Part shown: piece after piece, positions 29,638 through 38,100 of the stretch
Layout of the letters: each line of letters opens with the position of its first letter
How positions within the stretch are numbered: position 1 is the first letter of the stretch
DNA from: Parachlorella kessleri
Lineage: Eukaryota > Chlorophyta > Trebouxiophyceae > Chlorellales > Chlorellaceae
NCBI GenBank assembly: GCA_001598975.1
Contig: BBXU01001624.1
Location: 1-46,635, forward strand
Direction: 5' to 3'
DNA length: 46,635 bases
The notes under the pieces: generated by a model
Database searches by the model: none
The model's input: the letters and a program-made list of their open reading frames with translations, nothing else
What the model was told of the DNA's origin: nothing
Program-made: the position numbers and the translations under genes

Positions 29638-31726
29638 CTACCTGTCCCCTGCTGCTCCATCCCTGCCCTTTTCTGGGTGTGACTGTGCTACCCGCCCTCG
29701 GCCAAACAACCGCAGCACTCTGTCTCGCGCACCCCCTGCCAGCAGCTCTGCGCTCTCCGCCAGGCTCCCTGCCCCCCCCGCACCAGGGGCGCTGCCGCCG
29801 CCGCCAGAGCCTGTTGGCCCCCGTCCCCGTCTCAGGGCCGCATAGGCTAGCAGGCTGCAGCCAACACTTAGCAGGCCCACAGCCCCATAGCTGCCCATGC
29901 GAGAGTTGGAGCGAAGAGAATCGATGACGTCTGGAACCGGACGGTGGCTGATCAAGAATGGGCCGCCCCCCTGAGGGGCCCGCAACACACAAACTCCAGC
30001 CTTTGACCCAAACGCACCGCCCTGCAGCCAAGCAGTCGAGGTGTCCCACCTTCACAGTTGACCATCCTAATGGGCGGGGCAGCCACACACGAGGACTGCA
30101 CCGGAGTGGACCCCTGCCGATTACACAACCGCCCCACAGCTTGCACTGACCACAGTTTCTGTGGCAGCCTCCCTGCTAGAGACTTCATGTAGGCTTGTTA
30201 TGACAAGGAGGCCCCTCCCACCTGCTCTTTACCTTGTCCTCAGCTCACCTGGTATGCACTGCTCCCTACGCTGCCATGCCTTCCATCCGCTCCTGGTGCT
30301 GTTCCCTCGGGTGCCCAAGCGAGCTCCCCCACAGCTGACACACTGTCTCCCACAGGGAGCGCCCACTCTTGGGTGCGAGTCCCCAGAGGGCGGTATCCCC
30401 TAGTCCAGCTCATGCGGATGCTATCAACATCCTCACCTGCGGCCTGCCAGGCCTGGCCTACAGCATCATATACCACACAGGAACCTCGCAGTGCTTGACA
30501 AAGTAAAGCGCAGCTCAAGCCACAGGTGTTGCAATGTTGCATTTCGGGCCAGGCAACGCGGAAAGCTTTGGGTGCCACAATTGTGATTGGGCGATGGCAC
30601 AAGTTTTGCCGGCGTCATCAGCCGCGGAGGGGTCAAGGCTTGGCTCTGGTGTTTAACAGTGGCCGGACTATGTTATGTGGCTTGGCTATACGCTTGCACA
30701 AGGCATATGCAGCGTAATCCCGCCCACCAGCAGGCTTCATGTAGTCGCCTTCAGCGTTGCTGCCGCCCACAACAGGCAGCCACACCTCGCTGGCTGCGTC
30801 CCGCAAACCCCAGTTGGCCTCCTGCATGTCAGTGAAACAGGACTGCAGTTGACAGCAGTAGGAAATGGGGGTTGATGTGTCCTTAACGTACAACAGGAGC
30901 CAAGCATGGACAGGGGAGGCCAGAGAAATGAGAGGGAGAGGATGTGGGCAAGCCACCTGCACGAAACTGCGCCGTGGCTCCTTCCTGACTACCCATTCCA
31001 GTTCTTGACTCTGCCGCTGCTGCTGTTGTTGCTGCAGGCCGCCTGCACCACTGACCGCCGGCGGTAGCTTGGCCGGCACAAGCCGCTCAAACTCAAAATC
31101 CTCCTCGAGCTGCACACACCATTTCCATACAGCAAAGGGGAGGACGTCATTTTCTGCGCCACATGCGCCACGCAGCCTGTGTTGCGATGGAAAGGACGTT
31201 GCAGTAGTACATAAGCAAGCCTATCGTCAACAGCCACTGCAAAGCAGCTTAGTCAGCTCGCTCTCACCAGGAATTGGGGATATACCCTGCTATGCCTGTA
31301 CACATGTCCTTTTGTTATGCGCGTGTGTCCACACCTTGATGATTGCCGCAGCTTGGCCAGTAACCTCAGTGACTAGAGGCTTCTCAGCCCATACAGTGCC
31401 CGCAACGGCCACTTGCAGTGGCAGCGAGTCGAAGAGGGCCTGCACATCTGTGTGTGAAAAACGCGGCATCGGTGCCTCCTTCGTCAACCCATACCAGCAT
31501 GGTCTGAACAGTTTGACAGTGAAGCTGCTGCACACTCAGAAACTTAGGATAGTTGGGCCGCAACCCCCCATTGACATGAACGTGGGTAAGAACCACCTGA
31601 TAAGGACTCCACCAACTTGCAGCGTTCTAGCTGCCGAGCTTGTCTTCGATCACGTAACGAGCCAGCACCTAGCAGTGAGCCAAGGAGGCACAGCAGGCCC
31701 CCACCAACAAGGGCAGCAGTGTCCAT
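29638..31726 (-). CDS. GIDE-domain membrane protein, MUL1/SP1-like, without RING
   Basis: MUL1 (mitochondria) and SP1 (chloroplast envelope) are ubiquitin ligases with two transmembrane helices, a GIDE domain between them and a C-terminal RING. Minus-strand exons in phase: 31597-31726, 31335-31447, 30957-31109, 30692-30821, 30249-30457 and 29638-30000 (365 residues). The first helix is ALVGGGLLCLLGSLLG near the start. The GIDE region follows: SLPLQVAVAGTVWAEKPLV, WVVRKEPRRSFVQ, EWALPVGDSVSAVGELAWAP, GGGPFLISHRPVPDVIDSLR. The second helix is GAVGLLSVGCSLLAYAALRR. The RING that should follow is absent: the frame ends in a Gly/Ala/Arg-rich tail and TAG. A GTAGCA donor after residue RLFGRGR could splice past this stop, but no RING exon lies within reach. 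A poly-Gln run interrupts the GIDE region. The acceptor before 30000 is AAAG, the weakest in the model. Confidence 0.82.
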
Positions 31727-31942
31727 CACCCAGCAACAGCCCCCAAGCACGTGCTCTTACAATGTCAGCTGTTTAAGGCGGAGTAGCAATTATATATTAA
31801 AAAGTTGCTTGCGGGCCTGTTTAGGACAGCTGCTCTTGCGCCCAGATCCCAGGCGCGCCCTGGTGCCGCCCTGCATCTAAAAGGCAGGCAACCCCTCTCC
31901 AGGTTGTATTCAGAGCACTCCCTGCTAGCTAGCTTGGCAGCC
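31727..31942. promoter_or_regulatory. compact divergent promoter, GIDE gene and cyclin B
   Basis: Only 216 bases separate the ATGs of the two genes. The AT-rich core CAATTATATATTAAAAAG at 31788-31805 is the obvious TATA-like element. GGCGCGCC at 31853-31860 is a GC-rich palindrome. Shared use by a cell-cycle gene suggests possible co-regulation, but this is inference. Confidence 0.5.
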
Positions 31943-34900
31943 ATGGTGGTCACCCGAAGGAGGTTGCAGCAAGAAAAGACTGTAGTTTGCGCAGGAGATG
32001 AGAATGCCCTTGCACCAGGCGCGGGCAAGGAACAACCTGCGCCCAAACGGAAGTAAGCAGAGCAACGCAGACGTCTGGAGTTCTATTTATCATATAAGCC
32101 ACAAGTGCACGGCGAGCCAAGTGCTTGGCTGGGCTCTTTGCAGGGCCCTGGGCACAATAGATGCAAACCAACAGGCCAGCGCGGAAGAGAAGCCCAAAGT
32201 GAGCTGCACGCCTTGGGGTGCCCGTTTGGCAAGCCTGGTGCGGCTCAGGTCTACTTTAAAACACCAAACACAGTAAGAACCACGCTGGCGGCACCCTTGT
32301 GCAGGTCACGAAGCCAGGCATGCTCACGAGGCGTGCAGCAGCAGCTGCGGCGGGCCATCGGCTTGCTGCTGGGCCGCAGGGCAGGAATGGAAGGTCACCG
32401 CGACCTTTGCATCAGCCCAAGCCCTCCGCGCCTATTGCTCCTCTGCGGCATCAGCAGAAAGCAGCAGCCGCTGCACCATCAGCAGTCGCAGTCTCTGAGC
32501 CAGTGGCACGCCGCACCAGGGCCAAGAGAGCGGCAGGGGCAGTGCAGCCTGGCGCGGCAATGGTCGACGCAGGTGCAGCAGCTGCCGCAGGGATGCCGGC
32601 TGCAAAGGAGCTAAACTGCCCGCATAACATCGATGCAGGCGATGCTAGCAACCCGCTGGCGGCATCAGGCTATGTGCAGTACATCTGTGACTACCTCAAG
32701 CGCATGGAGCCAGCCTATCGCATCGACCCAGACTACATCCGCTGCCAGGCAAGGAGGAATGAAGGTTGTTCACCTGTTGGGCGCACCTGATATCATGTAT
32801 TGTTTGCTAGTAGCCCTGGTGGCTTAAATGCGGTCATATCCATGCGGCAGCAATCACTATGCTGGCACCCATGCAATGCAATCATATTGACATTGTGGCG
32901 CATTGCTTTGGTTGCAGCCCGATATCAACCCCAAGATGCGGGCCATCCTGGTGGACTGGCTCATTGACGTTTCGCTGAAGTTCAAGGTAGTTGGTCGTTT
33001 TGGATGCAGACAATGCTGTGTAATCAGTCGTCAGCAGCTGCTAGGCTTGCAGTCTCCGGTTCCACCGGGCGGAGAAGCTCTACAAACTAACGATTTCAAA
33101 CTAATGCCTTTGCAGCTGGCTCCAGAGACGCTCTACCTGGCCACCAGCTACTTGGACCGCTTTCTACAGAAGCGCGCAGTGCAGCGGTCCAGTCTGCAGC
33201 TGGTAGGGATCGCAGCGCTCCACATCGCCAGCAAATATGAGGAGGTAAGTGTAGGATGATTGCTATGTTGGTCCAGATACTATTACAATTTTTTTGTGTT
33301 CTGACGGTTCGCATAAACACTAGGCAAGAAGCCCACATGCCGGCCTTACTTCCACTCTCTAGTATGCCCATGTATGCATGGTGTGTTGCCTGGCAGGTGT
33401 GGGCACCCCAAGTTCGGGATTATATCTACATGTAGGTAACAGCAGAGACGATTGATAGTTGCCTTGCAATTCCACGGCAAGAAGCTGTGCAGCATAGCTT
33501 ATTGTGAGCATACGGAGTAGCAATACTTGCTGGCATTGCCCACAGACTGTGCCTGAATAGATAGTCAACACGGCATTTTCAACCTCCGTTTGCTGCAGCT
33601 GTGACAGCGCCTATGACAAGGACCAAATCCTTGGAATGGAGAAGGTACTTGTGTGCTTCCAACCATCCCTTGCCTTGAGCTTGGGCTTGGAGTTGCTTTG
33701 GTGCATCAAGTTCCTGCAGGCTTAGACCTGCTTTTAGGCCGGCTGACCCGGTGTGCTGCCATTTAAGAATGTTGTGGTACTTTGCAGATCATGCTGTCGG
33801 ACTTGCGCTTCAACCTCACAGTGCCCACACCCTACCCTTTCTTGGTCAGGTTCTTGAAGGCGGCAGATGCCCAGCAGGACGTGTGAGTGGGTACATTTCA
33901 GTGCTGGTAGTGAGTATAGCAGTCGAGAGACAGTGACCCCACCTTGCTGGCTTAAAGTATCTGTTATAATATTCACGGACCACCTGCACGGCAATGACTT
34001 GATAGAGTGCCATTGCTGGCCTTGCAGGCTGCTGACCAACTATGCTCAATACTTGTGCGAGCTGTCGCTGACCGAGGTTGGTGGCCTCAAGTACCCTCCC
34101 TCCCTTTTGGCATCAGCCGCAATCTACACTGCCCGAGTCGCGCTCACAAGGTGACCTGGGCTGGAGGGCTGGCCATGTGTGCAGGCTTGCCTCCATGGTG
34201 TAGGCTTTGTCAATGCTGTTCTATGCTTCCCGCTTGCGACTCCTCCAATGCAGGCTCCCCAAGTGGCCGGAGGGCTGCATGTTCCACAGTGGCTACTCAG
34301 AAGAGCAGCTCAACGACTGTGCGGTCTTCCTGGCGCACCTCTTTCATAGTGCACCGTCAGCAATGCTGACGGCCGCATTCAAGAAATACTCTGACGGTCA
34401 GTGGTGCTGCGTGAGCCGCGCTGTCCCGCCGCTTAAGCTACTTTAGGAAAGAGGGGGCACTTGTGCCATGCCTGAGGCTACTCATATTTGCACACAGCAG
34501 CTGTTGGCATGCAGTAATTTGTGCAACTATTCTTTGACATATGATCCTCTTGACAGACTTCATGTACTGTGTTTGAAATTTGTGATCTGTGTCATGGTTG
34601 CCCTGGGCACATGTACTGGTTGCCTGCTAGTCTTCATATGCCAAGTCTGTGGCCAGGTCGTTGCCTTTTTCCATTGCCTGTGGCCTTCTGTTGTTAAGTC
34701 ATCATTGCAAGCGCTTTATCTGTCATTTGCGTATCCCATCCCCCCTCTGGATGCTGAAGTGCTGCTCCCGTCATAATTTCATAGTTGCTGGCACAGGCAG
34801 TACATGGAGTGGACCCCTGAGTTACCATGATCATCTTTACCTGCCCTGTTGCAGCTAGTGTGGGCTCAGTGGCCAGAACATTGGGAAACAAGTCGAACAC

Positions 34901-35054
34901 AGTGGGACAGAGCCAGGATAACGGCATGCCTTGCATTGCAAAGACATACCTAGTGACATTAACGACACAAGCACCATCCTTTAAGTGGGGGGGGGGGGGG
35001 GGGGGGAGGATCCTAATGTGCACCAGTTATGTGCAAGGAACACATGCACACTGA
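31943..35054 (+). CDS. CYCB: B-type mitotic cyclin
   Basis: It activates CDK1/CDKB and drives entry into mitosis. Eleven exons in phase: 31943-32052, 32144-32198, 32305-32748, 32918-32986, 33116-33244, 33397-33431, 33599-33644, 33788-33882, 34028-34150, 34254-34396 and 34855-35054, about 482 residues. The N-terminus has the D-box-like [10 protein letters not shown] (residues 36-45; one residue longer than the classic nine), split by intron 1. The cyclin box has [56 protein letters not shown] and [20 protein letters not shown]. The second fold follows with [27 protein letters not shown] and FKKYSD. The preceding [20 protein letters not shown] favours B over A type. Intron 3 has a GC donor (CAG-GCAAGG at 32749). 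The last exon is the least sure: it reads through a 20-base G run into poly-Gly before its TGA. Confidence 0.92.
34987..35006 (+). repeat. homopolymer run of 20 G in the cyclin 3' end
   Basis: Twenty consecutive G lie within the last predicted cyclin exon and would encode a short poly-Gly. Runs of this length are prone to slippage and sequencing error, so the last 16 or so codons and the stop at 35052-35054 depend on the exact count. Confidence 0.85.
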
Positions 35055-35073
35055 CACATGGCTGACAATTGGG

Positions 35074-35078
35074 TGTAA
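35074..35078 (+). terminator. TGTAA polyadenylation motif of the cyclin gene
   Basis: TGTAA lies 20 bases after the cyclin stop; two further TGTAA motifs follow near 35117 and 35130. This places the cyclin 3' end well before the next gene's ATG at 35200, supporting two separate transcripts despite the narrow gap. Confidence 0.45.
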
Positions 35079-35199
35079 GAAATGCCTGCTGGCCCAGCTG
35101 GAATGACGTGTATGTGGATGTAACCATGGATGTAACGACCTCCGATAATCTCTTCTCCCCGGCGAGATGCACTGCACTTCGTAGTGTTGCACAAGCACC

Positions 35200-38100
35200 A
35201 TGCCACTGTTTGAGCCACACTGTCCTCTGTGCAGCCGCTTCGTGCTTGCTTGCACGTGCCGGCCAGGCTTGCCGCAAAGAAGGCATGAAGCCACAGTGTG
35301 CAAGCCTGATGACGGGCCAGGGGACGTCCAGGTCGGCGGTGGCTGGCAGCGTCGGCTCCAGCGTAACGTGGAAAGCTTCTCTAGAAGCTTGCACTGCACA
35401 CTGCAGAGGTATGATACCGAGCTTGTCAAAGCTGAAGACCTTTTGAGGCACAAGGGAGGCAGCGATGCTTTCGAGGTTGTCTACAGGGGTACCGCTGTGG
35501 TTCATGCAGGCACCAGCAGCTCCATTCGAGTGACTCGGTGGATCAAGAGGGCTACAGGGAGCTGCATAGTGGCACGCCGGGAGGCCAGCAGCCTGGAGCA
35601 AGTAGGAGTGGGCGCCAGGGTCCGCTGGAAGCCCTGTTAAGCTGGCGTGAGAGCCGCCAGGCAGAAACAACAAGCTCAGCAATAAATTTGCCGCAGGAGC
35701 GGTCACAGCAGCGTAGAGAGCCACAGCAGTTCGTAAGCCCTGCTGAGGCAGCTGTAGCCAGGGCTCAGGCCTGGCTAGAGGCTATGCGAGCTGAGGTGCT
35801 GTCGCTGCCAGACAAGGCTGGACGATTCGCAGACTCCGTGCTGCGGCCGCTTACACACAACGAGGGCAGTAGCGCAGAGGGAACAAGCTACACACACGGC
35901 GGCGTTGTGGCAGAAAAGTCCAGGTCTGGTTGGCGAGATGGCTCGCATTTGTCATGCTCAGTTCTACACGCTTTGCGTTTCAACTGCTTCATATGCCAAC
36001 CAAGTTCTTTCACATGGTTGACACAAAGTATTGCAGCTGCTGTCCTGCGTTGAGCAGCCGTTGTGCTGCATGCTGTAAGAGCTATTGAGTTGATCGGTTA
36101 CCTTGCTCTCTTGCAGGGTGGAGCGTTTGGAACAGTTTGCTCGTGCCGCCCGGCAACAGGCAACTGGCAGCGGCGGCGGCAGCCCCCGCCTGCCAGCAGC
36201 CCATGTCGCCTCTGGTGGTGCTGGAAGCGGCGTCAGCGGCAGCGGTGGTGGGTTGCCTGTGCTGGGCGGCTTTGCGTCGCTCATGCAGTTGGGGCTGCCG
36301 CCGCTGGGGCCGGAGGCAGGGCATTCTGCTGTGGCATCTGTTGGCCTGGACGGCGACTGTCCACAGGTGTGGGGTTGTTGCACCAGTTTCTTGGTCATGC
36401 TGCTTGTATGGCTGAGGAAGTTCCCAGCTAGATTGCGGCGCCTAGCCGTGGCTGCTGTTTGTTTGTATTGTTTGCGAGTTTCTTGCCTGGTTTTGGGGGG
36501 AGGGAGGTGCTGCGTCAGCATGACACGACAGGAGGTGACTAGAAACAATGGCTTCTTCTGCGGCATGATAGGCTTGTGGTGACTGGATGCAGTTGCTTGA
36601 AGCATTAGTTATCTGGCTTGTCTCCGCAAATGGGGTGTTGCCTCACTGTAGCTGAGGTTTGCCATGTTAGTGATGAAAGATGGAAGAGGCCGGTATTGTG
36701 TACCACGTTTGCCTGTCATACTTCCTCGTTTGCGCCCCCCCACCCCCCCCCACCCCCACCCCCGTACTGACCCAGCAGCCTGGGCTGGCTGGCTGTTGGC
36801 CCATGCAGGAGATCCGGCAGGCGGTGACGGACGAGCACTTGCTGCAGTTTGGGGCAGCTCTGGGAGAGGAGGCGGCCATGATGGTGGGGCATGAGTTTCT
36901 CACAGCGCTCGAGGTTACTGACTGTTGCATTTTGTGCTAATGCCTGTGCCCGGCTGATGCAGAAGTTGCAGCACGTTCAGGTGGTGCTCTTGACTGCAAA
37001 ATGATATTCGTCATGCTTGACATGCATGTGTTTTGTCCAGAGGGCGTGTCGGTGACGTGTACTCGAAGGAGGCTTTTTGGTTAACCTCTTTGTTGCCTCT
37101 GTACCCTAATCCGTCTTGCATCGTGGCTACTGGTTACTGAGAGTGCTTAAGCTATGCCGTGACCCCTTGTTGCCGTGCGCAGGCAAGCAGCGAGCTAGGC
37201 CTGCCAGCTCCCTGGGGCCAGGAGCCGTCGCTGTTTGGATCAGAAGAAGGCGCCGCCGGAGCGGGGGCTGCTGGGGAGGAGTGGGAGCAGGTGAGTGAAG
37301 TGTGTACAACGTTGCTGGTATAGTTTTGGGGCAGCTGTGGCTGGCCTGGGGCATAGCTGCACAGCGGTGGTTTGTTGCGCAGCAGCCTCTGATGTGTTCC
37401 CCAAAGCGTAATTTTCCTTTGTCTCGAGAAGGAAGCCTGCGACCTGTCTGGTCCCGATGGGAAACCTTGCTATGCGGGAAAAAGAAAGCCTACAGTATGT
37501 CATACTTATCTATGCCTCATCCAAGGCCTGTGGACACAGGTACCTCCAATGCTGTTGCATGGCGCTCTTGAATGGGAAGGCTTTGCTTACTCAGCGATCG
37601 TGCAGAAGTCGATCGCAGCAACCGGGCATCTCCTCGTCTTGAAGTGCATCCTCGGTCCCTCCAACTTTGCAGATAGTGGACCGGAGCCAGCCCGGCTTGC
37701 GCTACTCTGCATGGCGGCGGCCGCTGCGGCGGGGGCTGTACGTGTACCGCAGCAGCGCGGTCATCGAGGGCGTGTCGCCTGGGGAGCTGCGTGCTTTCCA
37801 CCTGGATGATGTGGGCAGGTGGGTGGCACAAGATTTTGTACCAGGGCGAATCACTTGAAGGGCGGCTGCGGCTGACGTTGATCTGGCTGATGTAGCATTA
37901 GATGTACCCTTCCGGACCACGTCCAGAGTCCTGTACATGCGGAAGCTACAATCTGGCCATATTTTGGGGCATGTCCGCAGGTCCACTTGGGATGACACAG
38001 TTATGGAGATTCAGCGGGTGAAGCCCCCTAGTGCTGCCCACCACCCACCGCACAACAGCGAGTGCAGCCTGCATCGATTCCGCTGCCGCTTTCCCATGCC

